From Motiliproteus sp. MSK22-1 (GTDB lineage Bacteria; Pseudomonadota; Gammaproteobacteria; Pseudomonadales; Balneatricaceae), in the NCBI RefSeq assembly GCF_001968815.1, contig NZ_MIEQ01000054.1, forward strand, positions 1 to 36,097: 36,097 bases of DNA. Direction: 5' to 3'. The position numbers and the translations under genes were made by a program. This document shows, piece by piece, positions 1-7,533 of this stretch. The notes beneath the pieces are model-generated. The model searched no databases and was not told the origin of the DNA. It worked only from the letters and a program-made list of their open reading frames with translations. How positions within the stretch are numbered: position 1 is the first letter of the stretch; every line of letters begins with the position of its first letter.

Positions 1-138
1 CAGTCACAAACTAAAACTGAAAGGAGAATCAATGAGAAAGACAATGAGTGAAGTTGCTGAACTTGATCAGTAAGGTTGCTACTATCCAGATTAACGCGTT
101 ACGGGATTAGGGTGATCAAATAGTTCCGGAATGGCTGA

Positions 139-537
139 TCAAGTTCTCCAGAATACGCAGTAGCCAATGAGCATGATCTGAACCAGGCCGAGCACCTTCT
201 ACATGGTGATGAAGCCTATGCCTTTGCCGATGCGGGCTATATCGGCGTCGAGAAACGGGATGCTTTCAAAGACAGTGAAACTCAATGGTATGTTGCAGAG
301 CGGCCAGGTCGCATCAGAGCGCTGAAGAAGCGAACGGCCATCAACCAGATCAAGAAGGGTATAGAACAAACCAAAGTCAGTATCCGAGCAAAGGTCGAGC
401 ATCCGTTCCGGGTTATAAAGTGTCAGTTTGGTTTCACCAAAGCCCGTTATCGTGGGCTGGCTAAAAACGACTCTCAGCTTGCCATGCTGTTTGCACTATC
501 GAATCTGTTTCAGTCGAGACATAAGCTTCTGGCTTAG
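139..537 (+). pseudogene. IS5-family transposase remnant (C-terminal part only)
   Basis: The frame from 139 to the TAG at 535-537 reads as the last ~130 residues of an IS5-group (InsH-like) DDE transposase, a family of roughly 325-340 residues. Recognisable blocks are ANEHDLNQAEHLLHGDE, FADAGYIGVEKR (second catalytic Asp), VAERPGRIRALK, and RAKVEHPFRVIKCQFGF with the catalytic Glu, then ARYRGLAKNDSQLAMLF. The N-terminal two thirds, including the first catalytic Asp, is missing. An in-frame stop at 136-138 precedes the fragment and no transposase sequence is recognisable in 1-138. No inverted repeat pair or target duplication was found, so this is a dead fragment, probably left by an old insertion and deletion at the edge of the polysaccharide locus. 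The family call is firm; the exact left break (about 139-160) is not. Confidence 0.85.
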
Positions 538-854
538 GATAAATCTGTCTGCTGAGCGCAAAATGGGCTCAATGGGCAGTAAAAAAGCAAAAAAAAATGA
601 TGACTCGGAGTTAGTTCTGCGTGGAAACTAGAAGTCAGACGGTTTGAAGCTACTTGTTCAAACCGCTACAGTTTTTAATTTTTCTAATTGACAATAGGTT
701 GAATTAGGCGTTTCGAAGTCGATACTGCATGCCTTACTTGTCGATGCTGTAGCATCTGTAGTTTAATTAGTATGACATGATTATTAGCCAAATGGGGCAA
801 CTTAATTGCTTTATATGAAACGTTGAAAGCCCCTATTTTTTGGATGTGAAATAA
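538..854. other. Gene-free AT-rich interval between IS remnant and first glycosyltransferase
   Basis: No supportable coding sequence is seen here. It holds a strong stem-loop with a T-rich tail (640-675, listed separately), a short hairpin GATGC-TGTA-GCATC at 741-754, and an isolated TTGACA at 688-693 without a convincing -10 box at normal spacing. It presumably contains the promoter for the gene starting at 855, but I cannot place it with confidence. No JUMPstart/ops element (GGCGGTAG) is present. Confidence 0.6.
640..675 (+). terminator. Rho-independent terminator after the IS remnant
   Basis: A perfect 9-bp stem, CGGTTTGAA (640-648) with TTCAAACCG (657-665), encloses an 8-nt loop. After a short CTACAG it is followed by a T-rich stretch (671-675, then further T runs). 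It would stop transcription entering from the transposase fragment before the glycosyltransferase gene. Confidence 0.6.
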
Positions 855-2009
855 GTGTACCTGCCTAAGCCTATAAAAATCTGCCATGTCATTAGTAGCT
901 TAAAGATAGGAGGTGCACAGTTATTACTAAAAAATTTGTGCGCCTCCCTTAAAACACCAGAATTTAAGCATGTTGTTGTTTGTTTGACAGGGGACACGAA
1001 TCTCGCGCATAAATTTCGTAGCTATGGCGTTGAATTGTATTTTGTTGATATAATTGGTTTTTTTTCTTTGATTCAAGGCGTTATAAAACTCCGGGATATA
1101 TTGGAGTTGGAGCAACCAGATGTCATTCATACATGGTTGTACCATGCTGATTTTTTGACAACGCTAGCAAGATATCGCTTACGGGCATGCCCCTTACTTT
1201 GGTCAGTTCATCATGCTAATGAGAAGTCTGAGGGAGATAAGTTGCTAACTAAATGGCTGGTGAAACTGCTGTCTTTGTTATCAAATAAGTTCCCGTCAAG
1301 AATCGTCTATTGTTCAGAGTATGCTAGGGCAGTTCATACTCGACTTGGATATTGTTCTGGGAAAAGTTTTGTCATAAATAATGGGATTGATACAACACGT
1401 TTTTGCTCGTCACTTTCGTTACGTGCACACTTTCGGCACCAGCAAGGCATAGGTCTTAGTACTGCTGTTGTTGGTATGGTTGCAAGGTATTCTCCGATAA
1501 AAGGTCATAAAGTTTTTCTTGATATGGCCCGTGTTTTACTGACAACGGAAACAGATATCAGATTTGTGATGATAGGTACAAATATCAGTGCAAGTAATCG
1601 TGAGCTAATTGGCATCATTGATAGTTTAGGATTGCGCGACTATTGCACTTTGTTGGAAGAACAATCGGATATTGAACGTGCTATGAATGGGTTTGATATT
1701 CTTGTATGCCCCTCGTACTCTGAATCATTTGGGTTAGTAGTAGTAGAGGCGCTTGCTTGTGAGGTACCTGTGGTGTGTTCTGATCTTGAAGTGCTCCGAG
1801 ATATTGTGGGTCAGAGGTTTACAGCACCTGTTGGTAATTCACATTTGCTTGCAAGAAAGACATATGAGTTAGTTCGTGCAACACGAGCTGAAAGAAAAAC
1901 TATCGGGTCTCAAGGTAGAAAGCAGGTGATAAAAAATTATGATGAGAATGTCATGTTAGAAAAGTACAGACGACTCTACCACGAACTTCTGCATGCTGGT
2001 GTTGGCTGA
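855..2009 (+). CDS. GT4-family glycosyltransferase
   Basis: A 384-residue retaining glycosyltransferase of the GT4 family with two Rossmann (GT-B) lobes. The N-terminal lobe starts with a typical strand-loop (HVISSLKIGGAQ, residues 11-22) and contains an HTWLYHADF motif near 92-100. The C-terminal lobe carries the family E-x7-E signature in SYSESFGLVVVEA (E290 and E298), which contacts the nucleotide-sugar donor. The best start is GTG at 855; the Shine-Dalgarno sequence is weak. It is the first intact gene of the polysaccharide cluster here and most likely adds one sugar to the lipid-linked repeat unit on the cytoplasmic face of the membrane. Donor and acceptor cannot be read from the sequence. 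The AT-rich composition differs from the housekeeping genes downstream, as usual for O-antigen loci. Confidence 0.85.
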   Translation: MYLPKPIKICHVISSLKIGGAQLLLKNLCASLKTPEFKHVVVCLTGDTNLAHKFRSYGVELYFVDIIGFFSLIQGVIKLRDILELEQPDVIHTWLYHADFLTTLARYRLRACPLLWSVHHANEKSEGDKLLTKWLVKLLSLLSNKFPSRIVYCSEYARAVHTRLGYCSGKSFVINNGIDTTRFCSSLSLRAHFRHQQGIGLSTAVVGMVARYSPIKGHKVFLDMARVLLTTETDIRFVMIGTNISASNRELIGIIDSLGLRDYCTLLEEQSDIERAMNGFDILVCPSYSESFGLVVVEALACEVPVVCSDLEVLRDIVGQRFTAPVGNSHLLARKTYELVRATRAERKTIGSQGRKQVIKNYDENVMLEKYRRLYHELLHAGVG

Positions 2010-2032
2010 AGATGGCTGCTGAGATACTTTAA

Positions 2033-2677
2033 ATGGCGACACTTAACCCTAGAAGTTTGTTTCGACAAGTATTTCCGACAGCACGTAGGTTATTGGTAGA
2101 AAGAGATGCTAAGCGTTGGTTTATTAATGATTACAAGCGAGTTCTAGTGATTGGTGCAGGACACGATCCTTATAGAGATTATTTTTTGAATACTGACTTT
2201 TACTTGGCACTCGATATTGTCGTTACTCCTGGTTCTACGGAAATAATAGCAGACGGTACTGCTCTACCATTTGAGGATTCGTCATTTGATTGTGTTGTTG
2301 CTTTGGAGGTAATGGAACACGTTAAAAACCCTATAAAGCTTATAGAAGAAGCGTATCGGGTTCTTTCTCCTGATGGTCATCTTCTTCTATCAGTTCCTTT
2401 TATCTTCCATCAACACGGGGACCCATCGGATTATTGGCGACCAACAGTTCAGGCATTAAAAATGGCAACGTCTAGGTTTGTATGTTCAGAAATATACCAT
2501 CAAGGCAATCGGATTCACGCCATATCAGATCTGATTACGACAGCATTTTATCCTCGATCAGTATTCTGGCCGCTTCGCATTGTAAATCATTTGATCGTCC
2601 ATCCTTTTTCCTGTTTATCTTCTAGGCAAAGCGGAGGCTCAGCCCCATCTGGTTTTTTTGTGGTGGCTAGTAAATAA
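2033..2677 (+). CDS. SAM-dependent class I methyltransferase
   Basis: A 214-residue protein of the Methyltransf_11 type. The SAM-binding glycine motif is VLVIGAGHDPYRDY (about 38-51); the acidic residue closing strand 2 is in ALDIVV, followed by the ADGTALPFEDSSFD block and the post-motif VVALEVMEHVKNPI typical of this fold. The later SVPFIFHQHGDPSDYWRPT segment occurs in methyltransferases of polysaccharide loci. It begins 23 bp after the preceding glycosyltransferase, so the two are probably co-transcribed. Its likely role is methylation of a sugar, or capping of a glycan, in the locus polymer; the target atom is unknown. No membrane segment is seen. Confidence 0.8.
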   Translation: MATLNPRSLFRQVFPTARRLLVERDAKRWFINDYKRVLVIGAGHDPYRDYFLNTDFYLALDIVVTPGSTEIIADGTALPFEDSSFDCVVALEVMEHVKNPIKLIEEAYRVLSPDGHLLLSVPFIFHQHGDPSDYWRPTVQALKMATSRFVCSEIYHQGNRIHAISDLITTAFYPRSVFWPLRIVNHLIVHPFSCLSSRQSGGSAPSGFFVVASK

Positions 2678-2734
2678 TAAATTTCAGCATGTTTTCGAGT
2701 TGGCAGAATTTTGTTTTGTCAGTTTTCTTAGGTT

Positions 2735-2764
2735 TTGATCAAGATGAGTATAGTCAGCTAATAC
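2735..2764 (+). promoter_or_regulatory. Candidate sigma70 promoter before second glycosyltransferase
   Basis: TTGATC (2735-2740) and TAATAC (2759-2764) are separated by 18 bp in the 119-bp AT-rich gap before the gene at 2797. The match is moderate and the surrounding sequence is AT-rich, so chance is quite possible. Confidence 0.25.
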
Positions 2765-2796
2765 ATATTCTATGAGATATGCTGAGTGAGTAGTTT

Positions 2797-3936
2797 ATGG
2801 ACAAAAAAATTCTACTATTTGTTGTAAACGATCCCGGATTTTTTCTTTCCCATCGTTTACCTCTTGCAGTGGCTGCAAGAAATGATGGCTTCAATGTTCA
2901 TGTTGCAACGATGGGTGGGATTGGGGCTGAATCGATTGAGAAATTGGGATACCCTCACCATGTGATCCCTCTTTCGCGGAGCGGCCTAAATCCTATAATT
3001 GAATTAATAGCCTTTTGGTCTATTTGGCGCCTTTTTCGACAGCTACGTCCACAATTGGTCCATCTCGTTACGATAAAGCCTGTAATTTATGGCGGAATTT
3101 CAGCGCGAATAGTGAAAATTCCAGGGGTCATTTCAGCTATTTCAGGTCTTGGTTTCCTATTTGTAAAAACAGGCAGCTTACGAAAGAGAGTGCTCCGTCA
3201 TATGGTGCTGTTTTTGTATCGCTTGGCTATGGGGCATCCAAACCAGCGAGTGATTTTCCAAAACTCAAAGGATATGGAGGAACTAGTTGACGCTGGTTGT
3301 GTACTGAGAGATAAATCGGATTTGATTAGAGGCTCAGGTGTCGACCTGGAGGAATATTCAGCAAAGCCAGACCCTGTAGGTATACCGGTTATAGTAATGG
3401 CGTCAAGGCTATTAAAGAACAAAGGGGTTAATGAGTTTGTTGAAGCTGCTCGAATACTTCAGTCAGACGCTATCAAAGCACGTTTTCTGCTAGTAGGTGA
3501 ACCCGATTCAGGTAATCCTGAAAGTACTAGTATTGAATCCATATGTGCTTTACAAAAGGAGGGAGCTGTTGAGTGCCTTGGTTATCGAACAGATATATCG
3601 GAGCTTTTTTCAAAAGCCCATATAGTTGCGTTGCCCTCTTATTATGGTGAAGGATTGCCTAAAGTTCTTGTCGAGGCAGCTGCCTGTGGGCGAGCGGTTG
3701 TTACCACAGACCATCCAGGCTGTCGTGATGCAATAGACCCCAATGTGACAGGGCTGTTGGTTCCTGTGCGTGATGCTGACGCGCTAGCTTCAGCAATACA
3801 GCGGCTAATCGAAGATGCCGAGTTACGTCAACGTATGGGAATAGAGGGAAGGCGGTTAGCTGAAAAAGAGTATTCAATTGAGAAAATCGTGCAAGCTCAC
3901 TTAAAAATTTATCAAACGCTGGAAGAGCAGGAATGA
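2797..3936 (+). CDS. GT4-family glycosyltransferase (PglA/CapM-like)
   Basis: A 379-residue GT-B enzyme of family GT4. The N-terminal lobe has the FFLSHRLPLAVAARNDGF block (15-32) and HLVTIKPVIYGGISAR (89-104), seen in PglA/CapM-type transferases that add a hexosamine or deoxyhexose to undecaprenyl-linked saccharides. The donor-binding E-x7-E motif is YYGEGLPKVLVEA (E285 and E293), preceded by ALPSY. The stop codon overlaps the next gene's ATG (ATGA at 3933-3936), so it is translationally coupled to the WbpV-like reductase. Its place next to the initiating-sugar genes suggests it may add the second sugar of the repeat, which is an inference from position. Sugar specificity is not readable. 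Confidence 0.85.
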   Translation: MDKKILLFVVNDPGFFLSHRLPLAVAARNDGFNVHVATMGGIGAESIEKLGYPHHVIPLSRSGLNPIIELIAFWSIWRLFRQLRPQLVHLVTIKPVIYGGISARIVKIPGVISAISGLGFLFVKTGSLRKRVLRHMVLFLYRLAMGHPNQRVIFQNSKDMEELVDAGCVLRDKSDLIRGSGVDLEEYSAKPDPVGIPVIVMASRLLKNKGVNEFVEAARILQSDAIKARFLLVGEPDSGNPESTSIESICALQKEGAVECLGYRTDISELFSKAHIVALPSYYGEGLPKVLVEAAACGRAVVTTDHPGCRDAIDPNVTGLLVPVRDADALASAIQRLIEDAELRQRMGIEGRRLAEKEYSIEKIVQAHLKIYQTLEEQE

Positions 3937-4916
3937 GCAAACAAGATCATATTTGTTTGCTGTTGACTGGCTCAACTGGGTTTTTGGGTATGGCATTGAC
4001 TAGACGTTTACTTGGTGACTTGCAATATTCACTGGTAGTGACGAGTCGTTTTGATGTTTCAGGATGGCCGTTAGACGTAGTGCCTGTGAGTATGGGAAGT
4101 TTAGAGGAAACGAACAAAGACTGGATGAAGGTTCTAACTGGCATCGAAGTGATTATCCACACCGCTGCCCGTGTGCACGTCATGAATGACTCTGTTTTCA
4201 GTCCATTAGATGAGTTTCGCCGTGTCAACGTCGAAGGTACTCTAAATCTAGCGCGACAGGCAGCCGCTTCAGACGTAAAAAGGTTCATATTCATCAGTTC
4301 TGTTAAAGTAAATGGAGAAAGTACATCACCTAGCCGTCCTTTCACAGAACAAGATATTCCTTTACCTGTTGATCCTTACGGAATTTCAAAATTAGAAGCT
4401 GAGGAGGGCTTGCGATCTCTAGCAAAAGAGACTGGGATGGAAGTTGTCATTATTCGGCCACCATTGGTATATGGTCCTGGTGTTAAAGCTAACTTTAAAA
4501 GAATGATGCAGTGGGTGGATAGTGGTATACCACTGCCGTTAGGTGCTATTCGTAACAAACGTAGTTTAGTAGCGCTAGATAATTTGATTGACTTTATTAT
4601 TACTTGCATTGAACATCCAGATGCTGCAGATCAGACGTTTCTAGTTGGAGATGGAGAGGATCTTTCTACCACCGCACTCTTACATCGAGTTGGAAGAGCT
4701 TTGGATAAACCAGCGCACTTGATTCCGGTACCTCCAAAGATATTGAATTTTGGCCTGTCTCTTATTGGTAAACAAGCTATATCAAAACGGTTATGTGAAT
4801 CTTTACAGGTGGATATATCCAAAGCACGTGAAGTATTAAATTGGGAACCGCCAGTCAGTATTGACACCGCATTGCGTATGACGGCTGAGTATTATTCAAA
4901 AAATAAGCGTAAGTGA
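3933..4916 (+). CDS. wbpV: WbpV-like NAD(P)-dependent UDP-4-keto-6-deoxy-HexNAc reductase/epimerase
   Basis: A 327-residue extended SDR. The dinucleotide-binding GSTGFLG is at 13-19, the conserved Ser lies in ISSVKVNG (121-128), and the catalytic pair is Y149 and K153 in DPYGISKLEAE. NNLIDF-like and RSLVALDNLIDFI segments match the sugar-nucleotide epimerase family. In Pseudomonas aeruginosa the homologous WbpV acts after WbpM, reducing the 4-keto group of UDP-2-acetamido-2,6-dideoxy-hexulose to give the sugar that WbpL loads on undecaprenyl phosphate. Here it sits directly before a WbpL-like gene and upstream of a WbpM-like gene, which supports the same role. The start overlaps the preceding stop (ATGA). 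Whether the product is the QuiNAc or FucNAc epimer cannot be decided from sequence. Confidence 0.8.
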   Translation: MSKQDHICLLLTGSTGFLGMALTRRLLGDLQYSLVVTSRFDVSGWPLDVVPVSMGSLEETNKDWMKVLTGIEVIIHTAARVHVMNDSVFSPLDEFRRVNVEGTLNLARQAAASDVKRFIFISSVKVNGESTSPSRPFTEQDIPLPVDPYGISKLEAEEGLRSLAKETGMEVVIIRPPLVYGPGVKANFKRMMQWVDSGIPLPLGAIRNKRSLVALDNLIDFIITCIEHPDAADQTFLVGDGEDLSTTALLHRVGRALDKPAHLIPVPPKILNFGLSLIGKQAISKRLCESLQVDISKAREVLNWEPPVSIDTALRMTAEYYSKNKRK

Positions 4917-4949
4917 ATTTATATATATGGCCGATAGTACACCAGAGAG

Positions 4950-5990
4950 ATGAGGTTAATGAATTATTGGTCATTGTGTATAGTTTGTGGAGCGTTTTCT
5001 TGGTTTCTAACCGGTCTGTTGCATCGCTATGCCTTAGCCAAAAATTTGCTGGATGTCCCTAATGACCGCAGCTCACACTCGGTACCCACTCCCCGTGGAG
5101 GTGGAATTGCGATAGTTTTAACTTTTATAGTGGGATGTGGTGTTTTAGTTGTTCAAGAGGGGGCTTCATATCGCGAAATCTTTGGATTGGTTGGTGCAGG
5201 TGGTATAGCCGCTTTAATAGGTTTTATCGACGATCACCGTCATATAGCTGCTCGTTGGCGGTTGATAATACACTTTTTTGCGGCTGGTTGGGGACTTTAT
5301 TGGTTAGGAGGTATGCCTCCTCTGATGTTGTTCGATATTGCTTTTGACTTAGGTTGGATAGGACATTTATTGACGGCGGTTTATCTCGTTTGGTTACTGA
5401 ATCTTTATAATTTTATGGATGGTATTGATGGTCTTGCTGGAATTGAAGCGATTACCAGTGGTTTTGGAGCAGGGGTTGTTTGCTGGTTGGTGCTATCTGA
5501 TCCGCTATCTTTAGCTGTATTCCTTCCATTCTTATTAGTTGCTTCCGTTATTGGATTTCTTTTTTGGAATTTCCCGCCTGCAAAGATATTCATGGGCGAT
5601 GGTGGTAGTGGTTTTCTAGGGTTGGTTTTCGGGTTGTTATCGTTGCAGGCTGCGTGGGCAGCACCAAAATTATTTTGGTGCTGGATTATATTGTTGGGTG
5701 TTTTTTTGGTGGATTCGACTGTTACTTTAATTCGCCGATTACTACATGGAGATAAGGTGTATGAAGCTCATTGTTGCCACGGGTACCAGTACGCTTCCCG
5801 TAAGCTAGGTGGACATAAAGTAATTTCCGTTTCTGTTGGGCTTATCAATATTTTCTGGCTGACCCCAATAGCATCGCTCGTTGCCTTGGACTGGTTAAAT
5901 GCACTGCTCGGTTTAATTCTTGCCTATGTTCCTCTGTTTTGGTTAGCGGCTCATTTTAAATCGGGAGCTGCTCATTTGCAGGAGGTTTGA
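4950..5990 (+). CDS. wbpL: WbpL/WecA-family undecaprenyl-phosphate glycosyl-1-phosphate transferase
   Basis: A 346-residue polytopic membrane protein of the MraY/WecA superfamily (PF00953), with about ten hydrophobic segments. Family motifs are DVPNDRSSHSVPTPRGGG (35-52), the Asp pair of FIDDHRHIAARWR (D94, D95), NFMDGIDGLAG (154-164) and FMGDGGSGFLG (214-224). It would transfer a HexNAc-1-phosphate from a UDP-sugar to undecaprenyl phosphate, starting the repeat unit at the inner face of the cytoplasmic membrane. Pairing with WbpV- and WbpM-like genes points to a 6-deoxy HexNAc substrate. The C-terminal cytoplasmic motif, usually AHRSHAYQ in close homologues as I remember them, here reads AHCCHGYQ (273-280), losing the Arg. 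It starts 33 bp after the wbpV-like gene, so it is probably in the same operon. Confidence 0.88.
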   Translation: MRLMNYWSLCIVCGAFSWFLTGLLHRYALAKNLLDVPNDRSSHSVPTPRGGGIAIVLTFIVGCGVLVVQEGASYREIFGLVGAGGIAALIGFIDDHRHIAARWRLIIHFFAAGWGLYWLGGMPPLMLFDIAFDLGWIGHLLTAVYLVWLLNLYNFMDGIDGLAGIEAITSGFGAGVVCWLVLSDPLSLAVFLPFLLVASVIGFLFWNFPPAKIFMGDGGSGFLGLVFGLLSLQAAWAAPKLFWCWIILLGVFLVDSTVTLIRRLLHGDKVYEAHCCHGYQYASRKLGGHKVISVSVGLINIFWLTPIASLVALDWLNALLGLILAYVPLFWLAAHFKSGAAHLQEV

Positions 5991-6119
5991 CGAGTTTTGT
6001 TCTGCAGCTGCTAAAGTTTCAGCAAAATTGAGATTTATAAAGAATATGCAGAAGGTCGGCAAGTTATTATTTTCCCATTGCAGTAGAATCCTGCTGTTGA
6101 TCAAAAGAGTAGTCACCTT

Positions 6120-7448
6120 ATGAAAGTTTCAATTTTCGGCACAGGGTATGTTGGATTGGTTACTGGTGCCTGCCTGGCTGAGTCTGGTCGCCATGTTTGC
6201 TGTGTAGATATTGATGAAAGAAAAATTGACGCTTTGACATTAGGCGATATTCCGATTTATGAGCCAGGTCTAAAGAATTACGTCCAAGAGGGGATCGGTT
6301 CGGGTCGATTGGTTTTTACAAATGATGCTCGCTCAGCCATTAAGGACAGTGATGTTATTTTTATTGCTGTCGGAACCCCCCCCGACGAAGATGGGTCTGC
6401 AGACCTTAAGCATGTTCTGGATGTTGCCAGGACCGTTGGGCGTCTGATGGACGATTCAAAAACAATCGTTACCAAGTCTACCGTGCCTGTTGGTACTGCT
6501 GATAAGGTTCGTATTGTCATGGAACAAGAATTAGAAAAACGCTCAGCTGATATTAGTTTTTTTGTAGCCTCCAATCCGGAGTTTCTAAAGGAAGGGAATG
6601 CAGTTGGCGATTTTATGAAACCGGACAGGATTATTGTTGGTACGGACTCGGAGGTCGTTCGTGAGCAAATGCGTGAGCTTTATGCTCCTTTTAATAGGAT
6701 GCGCGACAAGCTCATTTTTATGGACATTCGTTCTGCTGAACTGACTAAATACGCAGCAAATGCCATGCTGGCTACTAAAATTAGTTTTATGAATGAGATT
6801 GCGAATCTGGCAGAGCGTTTAGGGGCTGATATTGAAAGTGTCAGAAACGGCATAGGCTCAGATCCTAGAATTGGCTATCATTTTATCTATCCTGGTTGTG
6901 GTTATGGCGGTTCTTGCTTTCCTAAAGACGTCAACGCTTTAGAGAGGACTGCTTACCAACACGGATATAAGGCTGAGCTGTTGACTGCAGTAGAGTCCAT
7001 TAATAAGCGTCAGAAAGAAGTGCTATACCAAAAAATTTCCAGTTATTTTAATGGCAAGCTGGAGGGAAAGTGCATAGCGATTTGGGGGTTGGCATTTAAA
7101 CCTAATACCGATGACATGCGAGAGGCTCCCAGCCGTACTTTGATGGAAGCGCTTTGGCAGAAAGGAGCTCGTGTGCGTGCATATGACCCGGAAGCTCTAG
7201 AGGAAGCTCGTCGTATTTACGGAGAACGCAGTGATCTTGAGTTAGTTGATAATCAGGAACAGGCGCTGGAAGGAGCGGATGCTTTGGCGATCTGTACCGA
7301 GTGGAAAAGTTTTTGGGCTCCGGATTTTCAATCTGTTAAGGGGCTTTTAAACTCAGCTGTCATTTTTGACGGGCGAAATCTGTATGACCCTCAGCTTCTT
7401 AAAGACTTGGGATTTGATTACTACGGCATAGGGCGAGGAGATGGTTAG
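6120..7448 (+). CDS. ugd: UDP-glucose 6-dehydrogenase
   Basis: A 442-residue NAD-dependent enzyme that oxidises UDP-glucose twice to UDP-glucuronate. The N-terminal NAD site is [10 protein letters not shown] (7-16) with D30 binding the ribose. The central helical part includes [11 protein letters not shown] (151-161) and [17 protein letters not shown] (210-226). The catalytic Cys266 is in [13 protein letters not shown] (258-270), and the C-terminal UDP-binding domain follows, with [17 protein letters not shown]. The length fits the family. A 129-bp gap before it suggests a separate promoter or leader. UDP-GlcA made here can be used directly or passed to the 4-epimerase encoded at 10961. No defects are seen. 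Confidence 0.95.
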   Translation: MKVSIFGTGYVGLVTGACLAESGRHVCCVDIDERKIDALTLGDIPIYEPGLKNYVQEGIGSGRLVFTNDARSAIKDSDVIFIAVGTPPDEDGSADLKHVLDVARTVGRLMDDSKTIVTKSTVPVGTADKVRIVMEQELEKRSADISFFVASNPEFLKEGNAVGDFMKPDRIIVGTDSEVVREQMRELYAPFNRMRDKLIFMDIRSAELTKYAANAMLATKISFMNEIANLAERLGADIESVRNGIGSDPRIGYHFIYPGCGYGGSCFPKDVNALERTAYQHGYKAELLTAVESINKRQKEVLYQKISSYFNGKLEGKCIAIWGLAFKPNTDDMREAPSRTLMEALWQKGARVRAYDPEALEEARRIYGERSDLELVDNQEQALEGADALAICTEWKSFWAPDFQSVKGLLNSAVIFDGRNLYDPQLLKDLGFDYYGIGRGDG

Positions 7449-7533
7449 GTTGATGGATCTAATTACTGACTTTTTCCGCTGGCGAGATAAATCTCATGGC
7501 CGTCACAGCTTAAATCTAGGGTTTTAGGCTTAT

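Noticed and set aside
688-693. TTGACA as -35 box for the first glycosyltransferase
   Set aside because: No acceptable -10 hexamer at 15-19 bp spacing.
2761-2790. Possible small riboregulator in the gap before the second glycosyltransferase
   Set aside because: No stable stem-loop or terminator is visible; only AT-rich sequence.
3947-4345. 132-codon minus-strand frame inside the wbpV-like gene
   Set aside because: Antisense shadow with no recognisable family and no ribosome site; similar antisense frames at 21352-21771 and 34526-34894 were dismissed for the same reason.
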